The position numbers and the translations under genes are program-made. This document shows positions 42,458 to 50,967 of a stretch of DNA of 64,000 nucleotides, piece after piece; position 1 is the first letter of the stretch; each line of letters opens with the position of its first letter. Source of the stretch: JAICMB01 sp035295125 (lineage in GTDB: Bacteria > Acidobacteriota > Terriglobia > Bryobacterales > Bryobacteraceae). The DNA is taken from positions 55,800 to 119,799 of the forward strand of contig DATGJP010000050.1 of assembly GCA_035295125.1 (NCBI GenBank), in the 5' to 3' direction. The notes below the pieces were generated by a model, which was not told the origin of the DNA, did not search any database, and saw only the letters and a program-made list of their open reading frames with translations.

Positions 42458-42911
42458 TTTACTCATTCTAATCGTTACGGCCGTCGCCCTGGCGCAGACT
42501 TCGGATTTTCTCGATCCGAACATCAAGCGCGGCGGCGAACGGCTCGCGTGTTTGTGCGGCGGGTGCAAGAACAGCGTCGGAAGCTGTCCGATGCTGGGCT
42601 GCCACTATGCCACGCCGGCGCGCGAAAAGATCCGCAAGATGCAGGCGGCCGGATTCACCGACCAGCAGATCGCGGACGCCTTTGTCCGGGAGCGCGGGAT
42701 TCAGGCCCTGGTGACACCACCGGCCGAGGGATTCAATGCCTTGGCCTGGGTGATGCCGTTTGTGGCCATCGGACTGGGGCTGCTGGCGATCTCGATTTTC
42801 ATCAAACGTTTTGGCGCCAAACGCGCCGCGGCTGGGGTGCCGCAAGTCGACAGCGAGATTCTCGACCGGTACCACGAACAGATCGAAAAAGAAACATCCA
42901 AGCTGGATTAA
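42438..42911 (+). CDS. ccmH: CcmH-like thiol-disulfide/haem-ligation subunit, Cys-rich variant
   Basis: 157 residues. Signal peptide to about residue 20 (ALAQT), then ERLACLCGGCKNSVGSC with Cys at 38, 40, 43, 50 and 55, replacing the single CxxC pair of canonical CcmH (LRCxxCQ). A C-terminal helix (LAWVMPFVAIGLGLLAISIF) anchors it. It should keep the haem-binding Cys of apocytochromes reduced for CcmF. Overlaps ccmF by 20 bases and abuts the next gene. Confidence 0.85.
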   Translation: MSRWKSSLLILIVTAVALAQTSDFLDPNIKRGGERLACLCGGCKNSVGSCPMLGCHYATPAREKIRKMQAAGFTDQQIADAFVRERGIQALVTPPAEGFNALAWVMPFVAIGLGLLAISIFIKRFGAKRAAAGVPQVDSEILDRYHEQIEKETSKLD

Positions 42912-43322
42912 ATGTTCCTATCAGTGGCAGTACTTTTGACGGTCGGCACGCTTGTGTTCACACTGTTTGTGCGAAGCAAGGACGTCCCAGCAGCGGTGCC
43001 CGTCTCGCCGACCCAGCATCTCGAGGAACGAAAGGCGCAGATCTACGACAACTTGCGCGACCTGCAGTTTGAGTATCGGCTCGGCAAGCTGTCCGACGAG
43101 GATTATCAGAAGACGAAGCTTGGTTTGCAGGCTGAGTTGGCCAAGATTTTAGCAGAGATGGACGCGGTGAAATCGACTCAGCCGCCGGCGCCTGCCGTGA
43201 AAGCCGTGTTGAAATCCGTCCCCAAGGCCGAATCGGAGGACGGTTTGACGTGTCCCCATTGCGGAGCCACGTTTGAGCGCGCGCTGAAGTTCTGCGGCGA
43301 GTGCGGAAAGGCAATGGCATGA
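42912..43322 (+). CDS. CcmI-like membrane protein with C-terminal zinc ribbon
   Basis: 136 residues. One N-terminal helix (MFLSVAVLLTVGTLVFTLFV), then a helical region with ERKAQIYDNLRDLQFEYRLGKLSDEDY as in the N-terminal part of CcmI, a Pro/Ala linker and a zinc ribbon (CPHC at 114-117 and CGEC at 128-131). CcmI is the apocytochrome chaperone of System I; the zinc ribbon replaces the usual C-terminal TPR domain. Starts directly after the ccmH stop. Confidence 0.75.
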   Translation: MFLSVAVLLTVGTLVFTLFVRSKDVPAAVPVSPTQHLEERKAQIYDNLRDLQFEYRLGKLSDEDYQKTKLGLQAELAKILAEMDAVKSTQPPAPAVKAVLKSVPKAESEDGLTCPHCGATFERALKFCGECGKAMA

Positions 43323-44362
43323 AGACCTGGATTGTCGCGGTAATTTTGGCGGCGCCGGCTTTTGCCGCTGTTGATGGGACGATCGTCAACGGCACTACCG
43401 GGAAGCCGCAGCCGAACGTTGTTGTTTCGCTCGTTGAGCCGACACAGGCCGGTATGCAAAACCTCGGCAGCGCGAAGACCGACGCCGAGGGCAAGTTCCG
43501 GTTTGAGAAGGGGGGTGCGGGCGGTCCGCAGCTGGTGCAGGCGATCTATGACGGCGTGATGTACAACCGCATGCTGCCTCCCGGAACGCCGACGAGCGGT
43601 GTTCAGGTTGAGGTTTACGAAGCTTCCACGAAGCCGGACGTCGCGCAGGTGGCGCAGGACATGATCCTGTACCAGCCGTCGGATTCGCAAGTGACCGTGA
43701 ACGAGAGCGTCATTTTCCAGAACGGTTCCAAGACCACGTATAACGATCCGAAGGGGACTTTCCGGTTCTATTTGCCGCCCGAGGCGGCTGGCAAGGTGAA
43801 CGTGACGGTGGTGGCGCCGGGCGGTATGCCCGTGCAGCGTCCTGCCGAGAAGACGAAGGATGCCGACGTTTACGCGGTTTCATATGCGGTGAAGCCGGGC
43901 GAGACGCGATTCGATTTGTCGTACTCGTTCCCGTCGGCGAATCCACTGGTGGTTTCGGGAAAGGTTCTGCACAAGGAAGGCCCGACCCGGTTGGTGGTGC
44001 CTGCCGGCGTTACGCTGAAAAGCGACGATGTCACGGCGCTGGGCGAGGAGCCGCAGACTAAGGCTTCGATTTTCGAGGTAAAGGGCAAAGAGTTTAAGGC
44101 GGAGTTGTCGGGAAGTGGGGCGCTGAGTTCCGGGGATTCTACGGGTGCTCCGGCGGACGACGATTCCGGCGCGCCCCAGATTCATGAGATTCAACCACAT
44201 GTCTACGACAAGCTGCCCTGGATCTTAGGGATTGCCCTGGTGGTGTTGGCGCTTGGGTTTGTGGTGCTGTACCGCTCGGATCGGGCCGAGGCTGTTTCGG
44301 CGGTGGAGAGTCCCGCGCCTGCTAAACCCGAACGGGAACGCAAGGGAGCTGTCTCCCGATGA
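43319..44362 (+). CDS. Exported protein with CarboxypepD_reg-like domain in the ccm cluster
   Basis: 347 residues from the ATG at 43319 (ATGA overlap with the previous stop). Signal peptide MKTWIVAVILAAPAFA, a CarboxypepD_reg-like segment (about 18-90, VDGTIVNGTTGKPQPNVVVSL), a beta-rich middle part with FRFYLPPEAAGKVNVTVVAPGG, and a C-terminal membrane helix (LPWILGIALVVLALGFVVLY) with a short cytoplasmic tail. No known Ccm subunit matches; it may be an assembly factor or merely a passenger. Translationally coupled to the CcmI-like gene. Confidence 0.75.
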   Translation: MKTWIVAVILAAPAFAAVDGTIVNGTTGKPQPNVVVSLVEPTQAGMQNLGSAKTDAEGKFRFEKGGAGGPQLVQAIYDGVMYNRMLPPGTPTSGVQVEVYEASTKPDVAQVAQDMILYQPSDSQVTVNESVIFQNGSKTTYNDPKGTFRFYLPPEAAGKVNVTVVAPGGMPVQRPAEKTKDADVYAVSYAVKPGETRFDLSYSFPSANPLVVSGKVLHKEGPTRLVVPAGVTLKSDDVTALGEEPQTKASIFEVKGKEFKAELSGSGALSSGDSTGAPADDDSGAPQIHEIQPHVYDKLPWILGIALVVLALGFVVLYRSDRAEAVSAVESPAPAKPERERKGAVSR

Positions 44363-44369
44363 TGGTCCG

Positions 44370-44459
44370 TTGTAGGGCAGGATTGCATCCTGCGCGCCGG
44401 TTTCCAACCGGCGCTGGGCGGGTTACAAACCCGCCGCAGGTTGAAAACCTGCCCTACAA
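44370..44459. repeat. 90-bp composite element of four tandem palindromes with terminal inverted repeats
   Basis: Outer perfect 12-base inverted repeats TTGTAGGGCAGG (44370-44381) and CCTGCCCTACAA (44448-44459) enclose four hairpins in a row: GCAGGAT-TGC-ATCCTGC, GCGCCGGTT-TCC-AACCGGCGC, GGCGGGTT-ACA-AACCCGCC and GCAGGTT-GAA-AACCTGC. All loops are three bases. It sits between the exported-protein gene and ccmA, within an otherwise tightly packed operon. Confidence 0.85.
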
Positions 44460-44480
44460 GGATCAGGAGCTGTCTGTCTA

Positions 44481-45173
44481 ATGCCGGCCCTGTCCATCCA
44501 AAACGTCTGGAAATATTTCGGGGATTATCCCGCGCTCCGGGACGTCTCCTTCGACGTCGAGGAAGGCTCGTGCCTGGCATTACTCGGACGAAACGGGGCA
44601 GGGAAGACCACGCTGCTCAAAATTCTCGCCGGCCTTTCGAAGCCCGGCAAAGGTTCCGTGAAGATCCTCGGCGACGATACCCGCGCGCAGGCGACCCGCC
44701 GCCAAATCGGCGTGCTCGGCCACGGGATCGGTATTTACGACGAGTTGTCCGCCCAGGAAAATCTCCTCATCTTCGCCAAGCTTTACGGTGTCGCCAATCC
44801 GCAGCGTGTGGTCGACGACTGGCTGGAACGAACCGGCCTCGCACATGTCCGCGAAGGTCTCGTGCGCGAATTTTCACGCGGTATGCGGCAGCGTCTTGCG
44901 GTAGCGCGCGCGTTTCTGCACGAACCGGCCATGATGCTTCTGGACGAGCCGTTCACGGCGCTCGACGATCGCGGCATCGCCGTACTGCAGGAGTTTCTTG
45001 ACCAGGCCCGCCGCGACGGACGCACCATCATCATGTCCACGCACCAGTTACGCGAGGCTCTGGAACTTGCCACCGATGTGGCACTTATTAATCGCGGGAA
45101 GCTCGCCTACCGCGGCGCACGAACACAGGAAATGCTCGATGACCCCACTCTCCTCTACCGAATCTACGGCTAG
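44481..45173 (+). CDS. ccmA: CcmA haem-exporter ATPase
   Basis: 230 residues. Walker A is GRNGAGKTT (about 37-45), signature FSRGMRQR, Walker B LLDEPFTALDD and a switch His in STHQLREA. CcmA works with CcmB and CcmC in the inner membrane to release holo-CcmE from the CcmC complex. It follows the palindromic element and overlaps ccmB by 35 bases. Confidence 0.9.
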   Translation: MPALSIQNVWKYFGDYPALRDVSFDVEEGSCLALLGRNGAGKTTLLKILAGLSKPGKGSVKILGDDTRAQATRRQIGVLGHGIGIYDELSAQENLLIFAKLYGVANPQRVVDDWLERTGLAHVREGLVREFSRGMRQRLAVARAFLHEPAMMLLDEPFTALDDRGIAVLQEFLDQARRDGRTIIMSTHQLREALELATDVALINRGKLAYRGARTQEMLDDPTLLYRIYG

Positions 45174-45885
45174 AGTGGCGGGTGAAACCGCCCCAGCCGC
45201 CCCTCGGTTCCAGTGGGTGCGGCTCGTGCTTACGATCGCCGGCAAGGACCTGCGGTCGGAGCTGCGGACCAAGGAAACCATCAACGCGGCGCTGGCGTTT
45301 GCGCTTGTCATCCTGCTGCTGTTCAGCTTTGCGTTCGACCCAAGCTCCGACCAGGTGCGCGAAATCTCCGGCGGCCTGCTGTGGCTGGTTTTCATGTTCG
45401 CCGGGGCGTTGGTGCTGAATCGCAGTTTTTCGCGGGAGCTCGCCAACGATTGCCTCGACGCGCTGATCGCTTCTCCAGCCACCGGCGCGCAACTCTGGCT
45501 TGGCAAGGCGCTCGCGAATTACGTTCTGCTGCTGACGATCGAAATCGTCTGCCTCCCGATTTTTGCCGTGTTCTATAACATCAATCTCACGAGCCAGGTT
45601 CCGTTATTGCTGCTGGTAATGGTGCTGGCCACGTGGTCGATGACCATCATTGGCACCACGTTCAGCGCGATGACCGTGAATCTGCGGCTGCGCGAGCTGA
45701 TGCTGCCGACACTGTTGTATCCCATGCTGATTCCGCCCATTATGGGCGCGGTACAGCTTACGAGCACCATCATCGCCGGCGATCCGATCGCCGACAATAG
45801 CATCTGGTTCCGTTTGCTGGTGGCCTATGACATCATCTTTTCGTTGCTGGCCGCGGCACTCGTTGAAATCCTGCTGGTAGGGTAA
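45139..45885 (+). CDS. ccmB: CcmB haem-exporter permease
   Basis: 248 residues from the ATG at 45139, inside the 3' end of ccmA. Six membrane helices; GKDLRSELRTKETINAALAFA is the CcmB N-terminal signature and CLDALIASPATGAQLWLGKAL follows. Longer upstream frames are shadows of ccmA. Confidence 0.9.
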   Translation: MTPLSSTESTARVAGETAPAAPRFQWVRLVLTIAGKDLRSELRTKETINAALAFALVILLLFSFAFDPSSDQVREISGGLLWLVFMFAGALVLNRSFSRELANDCLDALIASPATGAQLWLGKALANYVLLLTIEIVCLPIFAVFYNINLTSQVPLLLLVMVLATWSMTIIGTTFSAMTVNLRLRELMLPTLLYPMLIPPIMGAVQLTSTIIAGDPIADNSIWFRLLVAYDIIFSLLAAALVEILLVG

Positions 45886-45893
45886 ATCCAAAC

Positions 45894-46577
45894 ATGCGAC
45901 AAAAACTGATTCTTGCGTTTGCCGTTGCAGCGGCGGCGTTGCTGGCCTGGAATTTCTATAAGATCTTTATGATCGAGCCTGACGAGGCCAACCAGGGCGC
46001 CATCTATCGCATCATCTACATTCATGTGCCGTCGGCATTCACCTGCGCGACCGGCTTCTTTGTCTCGCTGCTGGCCAGCGTCGCGTTCCTGGTCCGAAAG
46101 GACCTCAAGTACGACGCCATAGCGGCATCGGTGACCGAGGTGGCGTGGGTGTTTGCCACTATTGTCCTGGTTACCGGCAGTATTTGGGGGCGCATCATCT
46201 GGGGCATCTGGTGGGCCTGGGATCCGCGGCTAACTTCGATGTTGATCTGCTGGCTGCTGCTGGTAAGTTATCTGCTGCTGCGCCGCGCGGTGGAGGAACC
46301 GAATCAGCGCGCGCGTCTCTCGGCCGTGCTGGCGATTTTCACTTTCACCGATTGGATCATCGTTTGGAAATCGATCGAATGGTGGCGTACGCAGCATCCC
46401 GGCCCGGTTCTTAGCATTCGCAGCGGCGGCGGCATGGCGCCGGGAATGGAAGCGCCGATTTACTGGAACTGGCTGGCGTTGGCTATGCTGGCAACGACTC
46501 TGGTCATGCTGCGGTGGCGGCAGGAAGGCGTCAAGCGCGAGATAGACGCGCTTCGCCGGTATGCGCACGCGCTATAG
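45894..46577 (+). CDS. ccmC: CcmC haem-handling protein
   Basis: 227 residues with six membrane helices. The tryptophan-rich WWD-type motif reads IWGIWWAWDPRLTS (about 102-115), and haem-axial His are likely in IHVPSA and WWRTQHPGP. CcmC transfers haem to CcmE. The sequence has the usual length and follows ccmB by eight bases. Confidence 0.92.
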   Translation: MRQKLILAFAVAAAALLAWNFYKIFMIEPDEANQGAIYRIIYIHVPSAFTCATGFFVSLLASVAFLVRKDLKYDAIAASVTEVAWVFATIVLVTGSIWGRIIWGIWWAWDPRLTSMLICWLLLVSYLLLRRAVEEPNQRARLSAVLAIFTFTDWIIVWKSIEWWRTQHPGPVLSIRSGGGMAPGMEAPIYWNWLALAMLATTLVMLRWRQEGVKREIDALRRYAHAL

Positions 46578-46612
46578 AAAGGTAAGACAGGTTTCGGCCT
46601 TAAGGATAAATT

Positions 46613-46795
46613 ATGGACGCACGCAATATGACGTATATGTTTTACGGCTTCCTCGCGGCGTGGCTGATTGTGATCGGTTATGTGATCTCGATCGCGATGC
46701 GCGAAGGACGCCTCCGCCAGGAACTGGACCGCGTAAAGCGCCTGGTCGAAGGACGGGACGCCGAACAGCGTCGTGAGTCGTCACGCGCGGTGTAA
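46613..46795 (+). CDS. ccmD: CcmD family small membrane protein
   Basis: 60 residues: one membrane helix (YMFYGFLAAWLIVIGYVISIAM), then a charged helical tail (EGRLRQELDRVKRLVEG). CcmD is a small stabiliser of the CcmC-CcmE complex; position directly after ccmC fits. Confidence 0.82.
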   Translation: MDARNMTYMFYGFLAAWLIVIGYVISIAMREGRLRQELDRVKRLVEGRDAEQRRESSRAV

Positions 46796-46843
46796 CGCAA
46801 CGCGATAAAACGGTTGGCCGCCCCTGAGCGTCCAACCAGTGGC

Positions 46844-47287
46844 ATGGGTCTGTTCTCGATTTCCCGCAGGGCTCTCCCCTACACGTCGGTAGCACTCGTT
46901 CTTGCGTTAATTTACGCCGGTTGGGTGTTTTGGTCCCGTTCCGACCGAAATCGCGCGTATGAGCGAGAAGCCAGGGAACATACCGGCGAAGCGGACCGCA
47001 AAATCGTTAGTGACTACGGAAACGGTCACTTGAAGATTCTTGCTGTATATCCTTCTCCAGCAGTCATTCACGCCGGCGAAAAAGGATTGCTTTGCTATGG
47101 AGTCTCGAACGCGGTGAGCGTCCAGGTTGCCGCGGAACCGAAGAGTTCCGCGCCTTCCGATCCGATCTGGCCCTCGCTGAGCCGCTGCGTCGACATTCAT
47201 CCGAAAGTGACCACACAGTACACCTTAACGGCAAAAGACGCGTCAGGTACAACTGCCACGAAAACGGCCACGATCGAAGTGCAGTAA
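46844..47287 (+). CDS. Membrane-anchored Ig-like domain protein
   Basis: 147 residues from the ATG at 46844; a TTG at 46814 is also in frame. A membrane helix (about 10-30, YTSVALVLALIYAGWVFW) is followed by a linker and an Ig-like beta domain (about 65-147) with the PSPAVIHAGEKGLLCYGVSNA and TTQYTLTAKDASGTTATK patterns often seen in acidobacterial extracytoplasmic proteins. It ends the ccm cluster. Function unknown. Confidence 0.7.
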   Translation: MGLFSISRRALPYTSVALVLALIYAGWVFWSRSDRNRAYEREAREHTGEADRKIVSDYGNGHLKILAVYPSPAVIHAGEKGLLCYGVSNAVSVQVAAEPKSSAPSDPIWPSLSRCVDIHPKVTTQYTLTAKDASGTTATKTATIEVQ

Positions 47288-47302
47288 CGACCGGAAAGAA
47301 GA

Positions 47303-47457
47303 AGCGATCAGCTTTCAGCTCGGACCCGGTGTGCTCTCTGCCGAGACCGCTGCGAACGACGTCCAATGCGTCCCAAATGAAAAGGGACGATAGCTTCCGG
47401 CATCTGATTCTTAGACCCGTCTTTAGGCGCGGAACCCGGCGCTGATCGCTGAAAGCT
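47303..47457. repeat. Rearranged inverted repeats in a convergent intergenic region
   Basis: AGCGATCAGC (47303-47312) pairs with GCTGATCGCT (47441-47450), and AGCTTTCAGC (47310-47319) pairs with GCTGAAAGCT (47448-47457). The two modules are in swapped order. No gene is seen in 47288-47468, between two convergent genes. Confidence 0.4.
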
Positions 47458-47468
47458 ACTCGCTACTC

Positions 47469-49139
47469 CTAATTCTCTCCGTTCACCGTCAGCGTCGGGC
47501 TGTCGACCGTCGTTGTGCCCCACACCACGTTCGTGCCCCAAATCACGTTCGTAGCATTCGGCGAACCGGTGCCCCACACGACATTGCTGCCGGTGAGCAG
47601 AGAATTCCCCAGCGAATCCAGACCCGCGATGATGCTGGTGCCCCACACGATGTTCGTTCCCCAGACCACGTTGGTTCCCCAGACGATACCGTTGGAATTC
47701 AACATCGTGACCTTTTTGGATTTGGAATCGAACGAAGCGGTCGGAGATATCGCGCTCTTCCCCGAATTAACCGAATCAAAGGTCAGGAGAGCGGTAAGGA
47801 CGTTCAGATATCCGGCGCCCACGGTGAAAACGTCATCACTGGACACGTAGCTGGAACCGGTTGTGGTGTCGACCACAACTGTGGAATCCGGCAGATCTTT
47901 CGAAGCGCTCTTCATCAGGCGGGCTTTCACAGTGTCCGGGCTCAACGTACCGTCCAGGTCGAAGAGAAGCGCCGCTGCGCCGCTCGCAACCGCCGCCGCC
48001 ATGCTCGTTCCGCTCAGTTGCAGGAAGTTTTCAGCGGCGCCTTGAGGCGTGCTCAACTGCACGCGGGCTTGTGAGTAGTTTTTGTAGAGAGTCGACGTCG
48101 TGCTGGTGAGTGAGATGATGCGGTTTCCAGGCGCCACCAGGTCCGGCTTCACGATGTGGTCGATCGCGGTTGGGCCTTTGGAGCTGTAACTTGCCATCGT
48201 GTCGTCGCCGCGTTGTGACGTGCCCTCGCTCTTCATAGCGCCGACTGTAAGCACATAGGGATCGTTTCCAGGCGCGGTGATGGTGCCGTAACCCTGGGTG
48301 CCATGTGAATTATCCCGGCCGTTATTGCCTGCCGCCACCACTACCAGGATGCCTGCGTTCCAGGCTGCTTCCACCGCCTGGCAAAGCGGGTCCAGCTTGT
48401 AGCTTTCGTAAACAGGCCGGCCGAGCGACAGGTTGATGATGCGTATGTTGTAAGTGTTCTTGAGCTGGATGGCGCGGTCGATGGCCGCAATCACATCGCT
48501 GTCACGCCCGCCGCCGTTCTGATCGAGCGCCCGGAGGTTGACGATGTTTACTTTCGGCGCCAGGCCCTGGATGGTCAGGCCGGCGGTATTGTTCGTGGAC
48601 GTCGCGCCATTTGCTCCGATGATGCCCGCGACGTGCGTTCCGTGCCCATACGCATCGGCAGTGGACTTGTCGTAATTCGACGTGCCCAGGTTGACGAAAC
48701 TCTCGCTGTAAACCAATCGGGACGCCGAACCGGAGCCCCAGTCATTCATCGCCGAAACGCCGCTGTCGATGACCGCCACGCCGATTCCGTTTCCGTTTTG
48801 GCCGATTAGCCAGGCCGCGGGAGCGAAGACTGTATCTTCGGTGTAATCGAACTGAACACCTGCTGCGGAAAGGACAAGATTCGGACTGATGTGCGCCACA
48901 TCGGGATCGTTCGCGAGCGCCGCCAGTTCGCTTTGCGGGACCGTGAGCGCCTCGGCGTTGATGCTATGAAAGCTTCCTCGATGAATCGCGTGATGGGCGC
49001 CCGCTGTGTGCGTTGTCCATGCCTGCGAAGAGCGGTATTGGACAATCACGTCCACCATCTCGTCGGACGTCTGCGCGTGGGCGATTACGCCAAAAACGAG
49101 GGACACGCAACAGAGTACTACCCCACTGAGCCGCTTCAT
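47469..49139 (-). CDS. Subtilisin-like S8 serine peptidase with C-terminal VWGTN repeats
   Basis: 556 residues from the ATG at 49139, with AAAGGGACC upstream. Signal peptide (to about 22), an inhibitor-I9-like propeptide, then the S8 domain: catalytic Asp in VIDSGVSA, His in HGTHVAGIIGA, Ser in GTSMAAAVASGA. The C-terminal ~60 residues carry repeated VWGTN/VWGTS/VIWGT units, a tail known from acidobacterial and other S8 peptidases and of unproven role. Predicted to be secreted and autoprocessed. Confidence 0.92.
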   Translation of the reverse strand: MKRLSGVVLCCVSLVFGVIAHAQTSDEMVDVIVQYRSSQAWTTHTAGAHHAIHRGSFHSINAEALTVPQSELAALANDPDVAHISPNLVLSAAGVQFDYTEDTVFAPAAWLIGQNGNGIGVAVIDSGVSAMNDWGSGSASRLVYSESFVNLGTSNYDKSTADAYGHGTHVAGIIGANGATSTNNTAGLTIQGLAPKVNIVNLRALDQNGGGRDSDVIAAIDRAIQLKNTYNIRIINLSLGRPVYESYKLDPLCQAVEAAWNAGILVVVAAGNNGRDNSHGTQGYGTITAPGNDPYVLTVGAMKSEGTSQRGDDTMASYSSKGPTAIDHIVKPDLVAPGNRIISLTSTTSTLYKNYSQARVQLSTPQGAAENFLQLSGTSMAAAVASGAAALLFDLDGTLSPDTVKARLMKSASKDLPDSTVVVDTTTGSSYVSSDDVFTVGAGYLNVLTALLTFDSVNSGKSAISPTASFDSKSKKVTMLNSNGIVWGTNVVWGTNIVWGTSIIAGLDSLGNSLLTGSNVVWGTGSPNATNVIWGTNVVWGTTTVDSPTLTVNGEN

Positions 49140-49269
49140 CTGGTCCCTTTTAAAGCATGTCGGGAACCAGGACGTTACAGCGCTAACTAGTTGATTCCCT
49201 AGGCGCCAAATGCCGATGTGACGAACCCAACGAGACAAGCTGTCGCAACGAGCATGGGCAGGTGACAAA

Positions 49270-49288
49270 CTGTCCCATCGAGGGACAG
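49270..49288 (-). terminator. Hairpin between TPR and S8 peptidase genes
   Basis: CTGTCCC-ATCGA-GGGACAG, a perfect palindrome, followed on the minus strand by TTTGTC. It lies 84 bases after the TPR gene stop and about 130 bases upstream of the peptidase start. It may be a terminator, or an operator for the peptidase gene; nearby partial repeats of the same stem (GACA-GCTGTC) are present. Confidence 0.4.
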
Positions 49289-49371
49289 CTTGGCGCAAGA
49301 AACAAAATGCCCCGGAGCATGCGGTAAGACGCAGGCCCCAGGGCACAGGAGGATTCAGCGAAAATGACAGA

Positions 49372-50967
49372 CTAACGTTCGAAATAGCCGTGAGCGAACT
49401 CGGGCTTCACCGTCACAGCCTGCTTCCAGAACTTGCGCGCTTCGTCGGATTGGCCGGCGGTCTTTAGCGCGTGACCCAGATTCAAGAGCGCTTCAGCGAA
49501 GTCCGGCTTTTCTGCGACGGCTTCGCGATAAAGCTTGATGGCATCGTCGATCTGGCCGGATTTCTGCAGCAGCAGCCCCGTGTTGTAGAACAACTCGGGC
49601 GACCGCTCGCCCTGCTCAATTAACTTCGCCTGCAGATCAAGAGCCTGCTCCCACGATTCGCTCTCGATGGCCAGGGCTGCGAGCGCACGAAGTGCATCGA
49701 CAGCGCTGGGATCCAACTGCATGACGGCACTGAACGCTTTGACCGCTCCTTCGCGGTCTCCGGAGTGCCAGCAGGCTAGACCCAGATTCATTTGCGCTTC
49801 GACCCAGTCGTGCCGCTTTCTCAGACAATACTCAAATGCTTCGATACTGCCGCGGTAATCGTGCTTGAGAAGGCGAGTATAGCCAAGCTGGAACCAGGCG
49901 CCGTCGAGATCCGGATTGTTCGCCACCAGCTTGCTGTAGACACGCTCAGCTTCTTCGGTCTCGTGTTGCGCATCGAGCACGGTCGCCAGGTTGTACAGAG
50001 CGTCCTCGAGATCCGGGTTAAGCTGCAACGCCCGCTCGTAGCACTGCCGTGCCTTATCGAGGCTTCCCGCCTGTTGGAATAGCGCTCCGAGATTTACGAA
50101 TGCCTGTTTTGCCTCGGGCCGGATCCGAACCGCCTCTGAATACGCCTTGGTAGCGGCCTCCACGTTTCCGAGCTTCTGCTGCGCGACACCCAGGTTAAAC
50201 CATCGCTCGAAGTTATCGGGCGTATATTCGGTCAGTTTCTCGCAAAAACGTGCCGCAGCGCTATAGTCCTGCGTAGCAAAGGCGCACGCCGCCAAGCCCT
50301 CGACCGCCGCCTGTGAGGCGGGGCGCAGCTTCAACAGGGCCTCAGCGTACTCCTGGAGGGCCGGGAAATCCTTGCGCGCCATCGCGATGGCTACCAGATT
50401 GGTGAGGCACTCTTCCGAATCCGGCTTGCCGTGCAATACTTCGCGGTACAATTCCGCCGCTTCATCGAATTTCCACAGTAGCTGCAACGCCACGGCTTTG
50501 CCGAACTGCCCGGTGTGATTGGTGGGATCCTGCTGGAGCACCTGCTCGAATAGTTTTAGAGCGTCATCGGACTTATCGAGGTGGAGGTAGCACAGCGCGG
50601 CGCCGAGCGTTGGTTCCAGCTTGCCCGGCTCGGCTCGCACGACCTTGAGAAACGTGTCGCATGCTTCCTCCCAGCGGCTGCTCCTCTCGAGCGAAAGCGC
50701 CAGGTTGAGCTGCGCGCCGGGATACTCCGGCTGGAGATTCAGGACGTTCTGATAACTACGCGCGGCTTCCTCGAACTGCCGCATCTCGTAATGGAGATGT
50801 CCTTTTGCAGCGTATAGCTGCGGTGTGCCGATACCATTGGCAACTGCGCGGTTAATCTCCTGAAGCGCCTCAGCATATTTGCCGTCGAGGTGAAGGCTGA
50901 CTACCCTGCCCAATACCTCGGTTGCCTCGTTCGATGTCGCCGTGTTCAACGTCCCTTGTTCATTCAT
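49372..50967 (-). CDS. TPR-repeat protein, large
   Basis: 531 residues from the ATG at 50967, which overlaps the upstream stop (ATGA). Roughly 14 consecutive TPR units span nearly the entire protein (for example YAEALQEINRAVANG, EAARSYQNVLNLQPEYPGAQLNLALSL, KARQCYERALQLNPDLEDALYNLA). No signal peptide or membrane helix. It resembles the O-GlcNAc-transferase-type repeat region but has no glycosyltransferase domain. Probably a scaffold for the co-transcribed zinc-ribbon/LamG-like membrane protein. Confidence 0.85.
   Translation of the reverse strand: MNEQGTLNTATSNEATEVLGRVVSLHLDGKYAEALQEINRAVANGIGTPQLYAAKGHLHYEMRQFEEAARSYQNVLNLQPEYPGAQLNLALSLERSSRWEEACDTFLKVVRAEPGKLEPTLGAALCYLHLDKSDDALKLFEQVLQQDPTNHTGQFGKAVALQLLWKFDEAAELYREVLHGKPDSEECLTNLVAIAMARKDFPALQEYAEALLKLRPASQAAVEGLAACAFATQDYSAAARFCEKLTEYTPDNFERWFNLGVAQQKLGNVEAATKAYSEAVRIRPEAKQAFVNLGALFQQAGSLDKARQCYERALQLNPDLEDALYNLATVLDAQHETEEAERVYSKLVANNPDLDGAWFQLGYTRLLKHDYRGSIEAFEYCLRKRHDWVEAQMNLGLACWHSGDREGAVKAFSAVMQLDPSAVDALRALAALAIESESWEQALDLQAKLIEQGERSPELFYNTGLLLQKSGQIDDAIKLYREAVAEKPDFAEALLNLGHALKTAGQSDEARKFWKQAVTVKPEFAHGYFER

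Noticed and set aside
44370..44459. CRISPR-like repeat array
   Set aside because: The units are different palindromes with three-base loops and no spacers or cas genes, so it is a REP-like composite element.
47303..47457. Insertion-sequence terminal repeats
   Set aside because: Only ten-base modules in swapped order, no transposase frame between them and no target duplication seen.
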